A DNA stretch of 64,000 nt, taken from positions 1,550,001-1,614,000 of the forward strand of contig NZ_JAVDSL010000001.1 of NCBI RefSeq assembly GCF_031455295.1, in the 5' to 3' direction. This DNA is from Leifsonia sp. 1010 (GTDB lineage Bacteria > Actinomycetota > Actinomycetes > Actinomycetales > Microbacteriaceae). Each line of letters opens with the position of its first letter. The stretch's first letter is position 1. A program made the translations under genes and the position numbers. This document shows positions 1 to 7,722 of the stretch, piece after piece. The notes beneath the pieces were generated by a model. That model was given only the letters and a program-made list of their open reading frames with translations. It searched no databases and was not told where the DNA came from.

Positions 1-512
1 TCGTCGTCGAACGCGACCCCGGCGATCCCGGACACCATGCGGATCACATCCCCGATGGTCGCGTCGGAGCGCAACTCACCCGCCTGCTGCGCCCGGCGCA
101 CCAGCGGCTCGCCGGCGTCGTAGAGCGAGGTACGGCAGCTGAGCAGGACGGGGGAGTCCTTGTTGAGGCCCTCGATGAGCGCGCGCTTGGTGCCGACGTA
201 GGCGATGAAGCGGCGGAGCCACGCCTGGACGGCCTCCCACGGCTCGAGCGATCCCGCCTCCTCCGCTGCGCGGACGACGGCGGCCACCTCGTCGATGTAC
301 ACGGCCTCCACCAGCGAGTCGCGCGTGGGGAAGTTGCGGTACAGCGTCCCGATCCCGACCCCGGCGCGGCGGGCGATGTCCTCGAGCGAGGCATTCGGTC
401 CCTGCTCGGCGAACGCCTCTCGCGCGGCGGCGAGCAGCGCGTCGAAGTTGCGTCGGGCATCCGCCCGCTGCGGTCGGGCGACGCTCGGTGCGGTGGTCTC
501 GGTGCCGGTCAC
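1..512 (-). CDS. TetR-family regulator (3' end outside window)
   Basis: About 170 residues are visible from a GTG start at 512; the C-terminus lies beyond base 1. Residues 20-65 form a TetR helix-turn-helix (ARRNFDALLAAAREAFAEQG, then LEDIARRAGVGIGTLYRNFP); the rest resembles the ligand-binding half of TetR proteins with a SbtR-like C-terminal domain. The start is preceded by an AAAGGA ribosome site about 9 nt upstream. The gene is divergent from an MFS drug-efflux gene, and two identical-arm palindromes lie between them, so it is probably the local repressor of the pump. The family and pairing are clear; the ligand is unknown. Confidence 0.85.
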   Translation of the reverse strand, partial: MTGTETTAPSVARPQRADARRNFDALLAAAREAFAEQGPNASLEDIARRAGVGIGTLYRNFPTRDSLVEAVYIDEVAAVVRAAEEAGSLEPWEAVQAWLRRFIAYVGTKRALIEGLNKDSPVLLSCRTSLYDAGEPLVRRAQQAGELRSDATIGDVIRMVSGIAGVAFDD

Positions 513-566
513 GGCAGCTGTCCTTTCGGGTCGGACCTCGGGGGTCGAAAACTCGAGGTTGCGAAG

Positions 567-615
567 CGGAGGCACCCTCCGGTAATGTGATGACCGTAAC
601 CGGAGGAACCCTCCG
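567..615. promoter_or_regulatory. Twin operator palindromes, TetR/MFS divergent promoter
   Basis: Two copies of cggagg-N3-cctccg occur at 567-581 (spacer cac) and 601-615 (spacer aac), 34 bp apart start to start, about three helical turns. The inner arms also pair across 576-606 (cctccggt / accggagg). A possible plus-strand promoter is TTGCGA at 559-564 with TAATGT at 583-588, which the first palindrome would cover. That the TetR protein binds here is inference from position and symmetry. Confidence 0.7.
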
Positions 616-677
616 AACGGAGCCTCCCTCCAATTCTACGCCTTTCGGCACCTCTCGAGAAACGGAAACCCCGGACA

Positions 678-2258
678 ATGTCTCGATCCCATCCCGGACT
701 GACCTTCGCCATCCTGGCGCTCAGCGTCGGTTCCTTCGCGACGCTCCAGTCGCTCGTCGTCCCCGTCCTCCCCGTCATCCAGTCCGACCTGCACACCACG
801 ACCGCAGGCGTCACCTGGACCATGACCGCGTGGCTCATCGCCGCCGCGGTCGCGACGCCCCTGCTCGGTCGCGTCGGCGACCTCGTCGGCAAGCGTCGCA
901 TCCTCGTCCTCGCGCTCCTGGCCGTCGCTCTCGGAAGCGTCGTGGCCGCCGTCGCTCCGTCGATCGGCGTCGTCATCGCCGGTCGCGTCATCCAGGGCCT
1001 CGGCGGGGCGATGTTCCCGCTCGCCTTCGGCATCATCCGCGACGAGTTCCCCGCGCGCCGCCTCCCGTCCGCGATCGGCGCCATCGCCTCGATCATCGCC
1101 ATCGGCAGCGGGCTCGGGACGGTGCTCGCCGGACCCCTCGCCGACGCGCTCAGCTGGCGCGGCCTGTTCCTGCTCCCCGTCGCCCTGACGGTGACCGCCG
1201 CTGTTCTCGCGCTGATCTTCATCCCCGAGTCGCCCACCCGGGCGACCGGTGGCGTGAACCCGTGGGCCGCCGTGCTGCTCTCCAGCTGGCTCGTCGCCCT
1301 CCTCCTGCCGCTGAGCACCGGCGCGCAGTGGGGCTGGTCGTCGCCGGGCGTGATCGGGCTGTTCGTCGCGGCCGCGCTGCTCCTCGCCGGCTGGATCATC
1401 GTCGAGCTGCGCTCGCGGCATCCCCTCGTCGACATGCGGCTCATGCGCGAGCCGGGCGTCTGGTCCATGAACGCGGCGGCCGTCTTCATCGGCGCCTCGA
1501 TGTTCGCGATCTTCGCCTTCTTCCCGCGGTTCGTGCAGACGCCCACCTCGACCGGCTACGGTCTGGGCGCATCCGTGGCGGAGTCGGGGATGCTGATGCT
1601 CCCGATGCTGGTGACCATGGCCGTGACCGGCTTCCTGAGCGGCCCGCTCGCCCGCTGGGTCGGCTTCCGCGCGCAGATCGTGGTCTCGGCTGTGCTCATG
1701 GGGGCAGCGGCCCTCTCACTCGCCTACCTCCACGGATCGCTCGTGGCCGTCGCAGCCGCGTCCGGCGTGTTCGGCATCGGACTCGGCCTCATCTACGCGG
1801 CCATCACGAGCGTGGTGGTGCAGAGCGTTCCGGCCACGCAGACCGGAATCGCGAGTGGGATGAACGCCAACCTGCGCACGGTCGGGTCGGCGGTCGGGGC
1901 GGCCGTGATGACCGCCCTCGTCACCGGCGCGATCGCCCCGGACGGGCTCCCCGCGGAGTCCGGCTACACCGAAGGGTTCACGACGGCGGGCGTGCTGGCG
2001 CTCGCGGCGGGGGTGGTGACCGTCGTGGCCGCGTTCCTGATGCGGGCGGCGCGGCGCCGCGTCGAGGCCGAGGCTGAGGAGATCGTCGCGACCGCGGTCG
2101 TGGAGACGGTCGATCCCGCCGGCGCGGTGGTGGACATCGCCGCGCTGTCCTCCGCCGAGGCCGAAGCGGCCGAGATGGCTCGCCTCGCCGCGAAGGTCGA
2201 GGGGGAGCTGTCCGTCACCCCGCGCGACGGACGCCGCGAAAGCCTCGAGGTCGCCTGA
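678..2258 (+). CDS. MFS drug-efflux transporter (DHA2-like)
   Basis: A 526-residue inner-membrane transporter. The N-terminus runs straight into the first transmembrane helix; motif A appears as GRVGDLVGKRR (near residue 65) and motif C-like GSGLGTVLAGPLAD near residue 150. Hydrophobic segments continue to about residue 460, followed by a hydrophilic acidic tail of about 65 residues rich in Ala and Glu. It resembles 14-helix drug:proton antiporters. Divergent from the TetR gene and probably repressed by it. It ends just before a strong hairpin. The substrate cannot be read from the sequence. Confidence 0.88.
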   Translation: MSRSHPGLTFAILALSVGSFATLQSLVVPVLPVIQSDLHTTTAGVTWTMTAWLIAAAVATPLLGRVGDLVGKRRILVLALLAVALGSVVAAVAPSIGVVIAGRVIQGLGGAMFPLAFGIIRDEFPARRLPSAIGAIASIIAIGSGLGTVLAGPLADALSWRGLFLLPVALTVTAAVLALIFIPESPTRATGGVNPWAAVLLSSWLVALLLPLSTGAQWGWSSPGVIGLFVAAALLLAGWIIVELRSRHPLVDMRLMREPGVWSMNAAAVFIGASMFAIFAFFPRFVQTPTSTGYGLGASVAESGMLMLPMLVTMAVTGFLSGPLARWVGFRAQIVVSAVLMGAAALSLAYLHGSLVAVAAASGVFGIGLGLIYAAITSVVVQSVPATQTGIASGMNANLRTVGSAVGAAVMTALVTGAIAPDGLPAESGYTEGFTTAGVLALAAGVVTVVAAFLMRAARRRVEAEAEEIVATAVVETVDPAGAVVDIAALSSAEAEAAEMARLAAKVEGELSVTPRDGRRESLEVA

Positions 2259-2272
2259 CCCGTCGCGTCCCT

Positions 2273-2312
2273 GCACGGAGGCCCGGGCCCGAGTGGGTCC
2301 GGGCCTCCGTGC
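2273..2312 (+). terminator. Rho-independent-type hairpin after MFS gene
   Basis: A perfect 14-bp stem (gcacggaggcccgg / ccgggcctccgtgc) with a 12-nt loop starts 14 nt after the MFS stop codon. There is no U tract, as is common for actinobacterial terminators. Confidence 0.8.
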
Positions 2313-2317
2313 TGTCC

Positions 2318-2955
2318 GTACCGTCGGAGATCCGGCGCTCCCGCGCACGGATCTCCATCCGCGCCGCGGTGCGTCGGACTTTTGGGGCACTTTCTCCGAC
2401 GCTGTTCTTGGGTCGGAGTCCTGCCGGCCACGGTCGGAGACCTGCCGGTTGTGCGCTCGGGTCTCCATCCGTACCGCGGTGCGTCGGAGACTTGGGGCAC
2501 TTTCTCCGACGTTGGTCGCGGTCGGAGTTCTGGGGGCTGCGGTCGGTGGCCCGCCGGTCTTGTGCTCGATCTCCGTCCATACCGCGGTGCGTCGGGACTT
2601 GGGGCACTCTCTCCGACGTTGGTCGCGGTCGGAGTTCTGCCGGCTACGGTCGGAGACCTGCCGGTTGTGCGCTCGAATCTCCATCCGCGCCGCGGTGCGT
2701 CGGAGTTTTGGGGCCTTTTGTCCGACGCTGATCCCGGTCGGAGTTCTGGGGGCTGCGGTCGGAGACCTGCCGGTTGTGCGCTCGGATCTCCATCCGCGCC
2801 GCGGTGCGTCGGAGACTTGGGGCACTCTCTCCGACGCTGGGCGCGGTCGGAGTTCTGCCGGCTACCGTCGGAGACCTGCCGGTTGTGTGCTCGAATCTCC
2901 ATCGGTACCGCGGTGGGTCGGAGTATTGGGGCCTTTTGTCCGACGCTGGGCGCCG
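2318..2955. repeat. Tandem array of ~109-bp hairpin-bearing repeats
   Basis: Six units start with tctccatcc-like sequence at 2352, 2462, 2570, 2678, 2787 and 2896 (periods 110, 108, 108, 109, 109); a partial unit precedes them and the last is cut short. Each unit carries a hairpin, gtcgga(g) ... (c)tccgac, around a constant ggggc core, and most then carry two direct gtcgga(g) boxes. The divergence between units looks like point change and small indels, so no common frame is kept and the overlapping open frames are artefacts. It fills the whole gap between the MFS terminator and the GIY-YIG gene. Function unknown. Confidence 0.9.
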
Positions 2956-2982
2956 GAGGCGGCCGTCCGACGCGAGCGCCGG

Positions 2983-3525
2983 TCAGACGCGGAGGGCCGC
3001 GGCCTCGCTGCGCCAGCGCGCGAGCACCGCCCACGGGTCGTCGGCGCCGGCGCGGACGAGCTCCACGTGGGCGAGCAGCGCCGGGTCGGTCTCGAACCAC
3101 TCGGTGCCCGGGATGCGCAGGTGCGCGAACTGCTCGTGGCGGCGGTGCTCGACGGCCCGGTCCCCGCGCTCGAAGGCGAGCACCTCGTCGTGGGGGAGCG
3201 CCGAGAACCGCTGCGCCGGGTTCGCGGTCGTGCCGATCTTGATGCGGTCACGGAAGCGCAGGTAGTAGACCACATCCACCCGGGATGCGGCCGGCCCCTC
3301 CGGAGGCGGCTCGCCGACCCTCCACTCGCACACCGCGCACAGCCACCCCGACGGGTACCGGACGCCCAGCCGTGAACCGCAGAACGCGCACGGCGACGGC
3401 AGCACGTCCGTCACACCGAACTCGGCGTCGACAAGATCGTGCGCCTCCAGCAGGTGCGTGAGGCACAGCCGGAGGGTCGCGCCGGAATGCGCGCGATTAC
3501 CGCAGAGCGCGCAGACGGTGTCCAT
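2983..3525 (-). CDS. GIY-YIG (T5orf172/Mug113-type) nuclease-like protein with Cys pairs
   Basis: A 180-residue protein. The N-terminal half has three CxxC pairs (CALC, CAFC, CAVC) that look like zinc-binding knuckles. The second half matches the T5orf172/Mug113 branch of GIY-YIG proteins: VYYLRFRDRIKIGTT, then a basic helix, then EHRRHEQFAHLRIPGTEWFE. That family includes predicted DNA endonucleases, often phage or mobile-element linked. The ATG is preceded by TACTCT with a 6-nt gap, so it is probably leaderless. Its 3' end abuts the repeat array at 2318-2955. No partner operon. Nuclease activity is inferred from the family only. Confidence 0.75.
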   Translation of the reverse strand: MDTVCALCGNRAHSGATLRLCLTHLLEAHDLVDAEFGVTDVLPSPCAFCGSRLGVRYPSGWLCAVCEWRVGEPPPEGPAASRVDVVYYLRFRDRIKIGTTANPAQRFSALPHDEVLAFERGDRAVEHRRHEQFAHLRIPGTEWFETDPALLAHVELVRAGADDPWAVLARWRSEAAALRV

Positions 3526-3531
3526 GAGGTG

Positions 3532-3537
3532 AGAGTA
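3532..3537 (-). promoter_or_regulatory. Leaderless -10 (TACTCT) of the GIY-YIG gene
   Basis: TACTCT on the minus strand, 6 nt before the ATG at 3525, supports that start and a leaderless transcript. Confidence 0.6.
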
Positions 3538-3583
3538 GCCGCGCCCGCCGACAGTGGACCCACCCGGAAGAGCGCGCTGCGCC

Positions 3584-4579
3584 TCAGCGCGGCGGGCGGC
3601 ACCGGATCAGGTCCAGGTCCCCGCTCACCCCGATCGGCCCGTCGGCGAACGCGGTGAGCACCGTCGCACCACGACCGAGCGGCACGGCCGCTCCGCCCTT
3701 CGTCTCCAGCGTCCCCTCTCCGCCGAGCACGACGAGCACGGAGAACCCGGGCTCGAGTTCGCGCGAGCCGGAGACGTGGATGCGCTCCGCCGAGAAGAAC
3801 GGATCGGCATCGCCCGGGAACAGCGTCTCCGCACCGCGCCCCTGCCGCAGGTCGGCGATCCGCTCCTCGGGCGTGACCTCCCGGGTCAGTCCGTCGATCG
3901 CGGTCCGGAGGTCGAGGCCCAGCAGCGCGTCGTGCTCGGAGAGCATCCGTCGCTCCAGCAGGACCGAGAGGTCGGTGGGCTGCTGCAGCTCGACGAGGGT
4001 CACGCCGGGTCCGATCGCGTGCGCGAGCCCGGCCGGGACGAGCAGCGTGTCACCGGCGGCCAGCGGGACCGCGTTCATCGCATCGAGCATCGCGTCGGCG
4101 TCCTGGCCGTCCCACCAGCGGCGCACCTCGTCCGTCGACACGGGACGGCGGAATCCGAGGAACGCGGAGGCGCCCGTGTCGGCCTCGATGACCGCCCACG
4201 CCTCCGTCTTGCCGAGAGCGCTGTTCAGGTGGCGCGCGGCGAAGGCGTCGTCCGGGTGGTAGTGGACGAACAGCCGCTCTGCGGTGTAGAGCAGCTTCAC
4301 GAGCAGCATCGTGCGTGCGCCGTAGCGGGCGACGTGCTCCTCGCCGAGGAAGGCCACGGGGTCGGCGGCGACCGCGTCGCGCAGTGTACGGCCGTCGGGC
4401 AGCACGGTGAGACCCACGCCGCCGCCCGCGAAGACCTCGGTGGTCGAGGCGACGAAGTCCTCGGGCGTGAACGGGCTCGGCTGCGGTGTGCCGCGGAATC
4501 GGGCGATGCCTGCACCACCCCGGTACGGCCGGTCGAGAGGCTGGTTCGGGCCGAGCAGCAGCGGCGTCGCAGTGGTCAC
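3584..4579 (-). CDS. manA: Class I mannose-6-phosphate isomerase
   Basis: A 331-residue cupin-type phosphomannose isomerase that would interconvert fructose-6-phosphate and mannose-6-phosphate in the cytoplasm. Visible signatures are the metal-site region ending HYHPDD near residue 115, GKTEAW near 130, PAGLAHAIG near 185 and a C-terminal cupin half. The length fits the short Bacillus-like class. The GTG at 4579 is chosen because TACATT lies exactly 6 nt upstream; an in-frame GTG two codons earlier is the alternative. It is divergent from the large ABC operon, with the two promoters back to back in about 65 bp. Confidence 0.85.
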   Translation of the reverse strand: MTTATPLLLGPNQPLDRPYRGGAGIARFRGTPQPSPFTPEDFVASTTEVFAGGGVGLTVLPDGRTLRDAVAADPVAFLGEEHVARYGARTMLLVKLLYTAERLFVHYHPDDAFAARHLNSALGKTEAWAVIEADTGASAFLGFRRPVSTDEVRRWWDGQDADAMLDAMNAVPLAAGDTLLVPAGLAHAIGPGVTLVELQQPTDLSVLLERRMLSEHDALLGLDLRTAIDGLTREVTPEERIADLRQGRGAETLFPGDADPFFSAERIHVSGSRELEPGFSVLVVLGGEGTLETKGGAAVPLGRGATVLTAFADGPIGVSGDLDLIRCRPPR

Positions 4580-4585
4580 CGACAC

Positions 4586-4591
4586 AATGTA
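4586..4591 (-). promoter_or_regulatory. Leaderless -10 (TACATT) of manA
   Basis: TACATT on the minus strand with a 6-nt gap to GTG 4579; it decides the start codon. Confidence 0.6.
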
Positions 4592-4632
4592 GTACCGCGT
4601 GCGCGGTGCCGGGACGGGCGCCCCGCTCGCGC

Positions 4633-4638
4633 TACGTT
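4633..4638 (+). promoter_or_regulatory. Leaderless -10 (TACGTT) of the ABC permease operon
   Basis: TACGTT with a 6-nt gap to ATG 4645, mirroring the manA promoter on the other strand. Confidence 0.6.
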
Positions 4639-4644
4639 GGGACA

Positions 4645-7600
4645 ATGCGTGCAGAGGACGGGCGGCTCGGTCGAGTCCGCCCGTTCTGGCTGCTGCGGAG
4701 CCGAGCGCAGCGCGGGACGCTCGTGTCCACCGGTCTCGTCGTGGTGGTGATCGCGTTCCTAGCGTCGCTGATGACCGGGCTGGCGCTCCGTTCTCCGGAC
4801 ACAGCGGTACGGGCCACGCTGCAGCACGAGCCGCCGGCGGCGACCTCGCTCGCGCTGCAGGCGTCGCAGGGCTCCGATCCGGCGGTTCAGGATGCCGCGG
4901 TGCGGTCGGTCGTGGCGCGGCAGTTCCGGGGGGTGCCGCTGCGGATCGCGCAGACGGCGTTCGTGCCGTCGGTCGGTGCGGCGGGCGGCGGCAGCGCGAC
5001 CCTGCTGGTCGCCTCCGACGACCTGCGGGAGCGGGTGCGGCTGACGTCGGGACGCTGGCCCGCATCCACCTCCACGCCGTCGACGGGCGAGGCGGCGGTC
5101 GACGCCGAGTTCGCCCGCACGCACCGGCTGGCTCTCGGCGACACGGTCGTCTTCTCCGGCCCGGATGCCCCGGTCACCGTCACCGTGGTGGGCCTCTGGA
5201 GTCCGGTCGCCCCCGCGTCGCCGGCGTGGCTGGGCCTTGGGAGCGGTGCCGGCGGAACGGACGGCCGAGCGATCGTCCCGGACGCGGTGGCGGCCGAAGC
5301 GGGCGACGGCACGTCGGTGCAGTGGGTGCTCACCCCGGACGCCGACAGGGTCACCGCCGCACAACTCCCGAGGCTGCAGTCCGGGCTGGCCGCCGTCGCG
5401 GACGCCCTGAGCGAGGACTCGACCGCGGCCGCCAGCCCGTTCTCGTCGAACGGACGGGCGCTCGCGACGACGTCGGCCATGGAGCGTTCGGTCGTCGCCC
5501 TGCGCGCCGTCATCCCCATCCCGCTGAGCGTGCTCGCCGTGTGCGCGGTGATCGCGCTGGCGCTGCTCGGCCGTCTGCTGGCCGACGCGCGCCTCGTCGA
5601 GACGCGGCTCCTCCGGTCGCGCGGCGTGACCCTTCCATGGCTCGCCCGCGCGGCGGCTGTGGAGTCGGGCGCGGTCGCCCTCGTCGCGGTGATCGTGGGC
5701 ACCGCTGCCGCCCAGCTGACGCTCCTCGCACTCACCGGAGGGCCCTCCGCGGGGCTCCCGGGAGCGGTGGATGTGCTGCTCCCGCCGCTCGCCGCCCTCG
5801 TCGCCGCCCTGGCCGCCGCCACGCTGACGACCGTGCTGTCGGCGCGTTCCCTCACCGACGCTCCTGGAGCCGTCGAGGCCGGCCGAGGCAGGACCGCCGT
5901 CTCCGCCGGCCTCGCGGTGCTGGCGATCATCGTCGCGGGCGTCGCCCTGTGGCGCTTCGTGGTGTTCAGCTCGTCGGCCGCCTCGGGCGGCGGGGGAGGG
6001 ATCGACCCGGCCGGCGTCATCGCTCCGGCGGCGGTGCTCTGCGCCATCGCACTCCTCGGGCTGTCTCTGTTCGGTCCGGCGGCGGGTGCCGTCGAGCGGC
6101 TCGCGGGTCGCGGACGCGGCGTCGCCGGTGTGCTCCCCGCGCGCCAGGTCGGTCGCGGGATCGCGCTGTTCTCAGGACCCGTCGCCCTCATCGTCCTGAC
6201 GGTCGGCGCGTTGACGTTCGCGGCGGGATACGCGGGCACGTTCTCCGGCTTCCTCCGTGACTCCACCCTGCTGACCACCGGAGGAGCGGTCCGCGCCGAT
6301 CTCGGTGTCGGCGGCAGCCCGAATGACGGAAGCGACCTGTCCGGCGCCGAACGGCTCCAGAACACGGGTGTCACAGCGTCGCCCGCCATCGTCGAGGACG
6401 CCACCATCGGCGACACGGATGCCTCCGTGATCGTCATGGACACCGGTCGGCTCCCCGCTCTCGTTCCTGTGGGCGGATACCTGCTCGACACGGGGGCGCT
6501 CGCCGCATCCCTCCCCGACGGGGCCGGGCTGCCGGGAGCCGACCTGCCCGCCGACACCCGGTCGGTGGCGCTGCGCGTGACGGCGGTCTCGGGACAGGGC
6601 CCGAGCTCCGGCGCCGCGACGCCGACAGAGACGACGGTGTGGATGGCGACGGCAGCGGGCGAGGCCGTGCCGGTCACCGCGCGGCCGAGCGCCTCGGGCG
6701 ACGTCGTCGTCGAGCTGCCGGAGAACCTCGGGCGGCGGCTCGTCGCCGTGGACGTCACGACCGAGTCCGCGGGGGCGACCGACGTGACGGTCGCCGTGAC
6801 CGGCCTGCCCGTCGCGTCGAAGCCGGCCGGGGAGTGGTCGCTCGCGCCGGCGTCGTTCGGGTCGGAGACGCCGTTCCGAGCCGCCGGAGCCGGACGCGCG
6901 ACCGCCGCCCTGCTGGAGGGGAGAGCGACGGTCCGCTTCGTTCCGGATGCCGAGCCGACGCTGCGGGTCGCCGTCACGTCGGCTCTCGCCGCCGACGACT
7001 CCCTCCGGGTGGGTCAGCAGATCGACGTGAACAGCCCGATCGGTGGACTGACCGCGACCGTCGCCCGTATCGTCCCGGCTTTGCCCGGGACGACGGCGGA
7101 GCGCGCCGTGCTCGCCGACTACTCCGCGGTGACCGCGCAGTTGCTCCGCACGACGCCCTCGGTGTCGCGGGCGACGTCGATCTGGGCCACCGGTGGGGAC
7201 ACGGAGGCCCTCGAGCGCGCTGCCGCAGGGGTCGCCGGACGGGATGCGGTGGTCACCACCGCGGAGGGGGACTTCGTGTCGCGCTTCCTCAGCGGGGCGG
7301 TGCTGAGCACCTGGCTGGGTGCGGCGGGCTGTGCGCTTCTGGCCGTCGCCGCGGTGGCGGCCGCGATCTCGTCGGCGCTGCGCCGTCGCCGGGGCGAGGT
7401 CGTCGTGCTCCGCGCTGTCGGCCTGTCGGCGAAGCAGCAGGCATGGACGCGACGGGCCGAGGTCATCGGGGTCTCGGCGGCAGCGGCCCTGTTCGGCCTG
7501 GCCGGTGGAGTGGTCGTCGTGCTGCTCGTCGGCAACACCCTTGCACGGCTCTCGGTCGTGACAGCGCCGTCGACGCTGTCAGTGCAGGGGCGCGTGGATC

Positions 7601-7722
7601 CGCTCGGGATGGGGATCGGCCTCGTCGCCCTCGTCGCTGCTCTCGCCGTCGCCGTCTGGGCGTACGGGCGGTCCGTGCGCCGGCAGGTGCACGACACGGC
7701 CTACCGGGAGGAGACCCGGTGA
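4645..7722 (+). CDS. Large FtsX/MacB-type ABC transporter permease 1
   Basis: A 1025-residue membrane protein, first of four coupled genes. One transmembrane segment follows a short basic N-terminus (near residues 30-52), then about 230 extracytoplasmic residues, a cluster of membrane segments (about 285-530), a second large extracytoplasmic region, and a last FtsX block (about 880-1015). This is the duplicated-FtsX layout of LolE/MacB-like exporters and of bacteriocin or lipoprotein handling systems. The start is set by the leaderless -10; longer upstream reading is an artefact. Its stop overlaps the GTG of the next gene (GTGA). Substrate unknown. Confidence 0.85.
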   Translation: MRAEDGRLGRVRPFWLLRSRAQRGTLVSTGLVVVVIAFLASLMTGLALRSPDTAVRATLQHEPPAATSLALQASQGSDPAVQDAAVRSVVARQFRGVPLRIAQTAFVPSVGAAGGGSATLLVASDDLRERVRLTSGRWPASTSTPSTGEAAVDAEFARTHRLALGDTVVFSGPDAPVTVTVVGLWSPVAPASPAWLGLGSGAGGTDGRAIVPDAVAAEAGDGTSVQWVLTPDADRVTAAQLPRLQSGLAAVADALSEDSTAAASPFSSNGRALATTSAMERSVVALRAVIPIPLSVLAVCAVIALALLGRLLADARLVETRLLRSRGVTLPWLARAAAVESGAVALVAVIVGTAAAQLTLLALTGGPSAGLPGAVDVLLPPLAALVAALAAATLTTVLSARSLTDAPGAVEAGRGRTAVSAGLAVLAIIVAGVALWRFVVFSSSAASGGGGGIDPAGVIAPAAVLCAIALLGLSLFGPAAGAVERLAGRGRGVAGVLPARQVGRGIALFSGPVALIVLTVGALTFAAGYAGTFSGFLRDSTLLTTGGAVRADLGVGGSPNDGSDLSGAERLQNTGVTASPAIVEDATIGDTDASVIVMDTGRLPALVPVGGYLLDTGALAASLPDGAGLPGADLPADTRSVALRVTAVSGQGPSSGAATPTETTVWMATAAGEAVPVTARPSASGDVVVELPENLGRRLVAVDVTTESAGATDVTVAVTGLPVASKPAGEWSLAPASFGSETPFRAAGAGRATAALLEGRATVRFVPDAEPTLRVAVTSALAADDSLRVGQQIDVNSPIGGLTATVARIVPALPGTTAERAVLADYSAVTAQLLRTTPSVSRATSIWATGGDTEALERAAAGVAGRDAVVTTAEGDFVSRFLSGAVLSTWLGAAGCALLAVAAVAAAISSALRRRRGEVVVLRAVGLSAKQQAWTRRAEVIGVSAAAALFGLAGGVVVVLLVGNTLARLSVVTAPSTLSVQGRVDPLGMGIGLVALVAALAVAVWAYGRSVRRQVHDTAYREETR

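Noticed and set aside
2318-2955. CRISPR array
   Set aside because: Units are ~109 bp and similar throughout, with no short constant repeat separated by unique spacers and no cas genes.
2293-3375. Long overlapping open frames on both strands across the hairpin array
   Set aside because: They arise from GC-rich repeats; unit lengths (108-110) do not keep a common frame, and frames run into the antisense of the nuclease gene.
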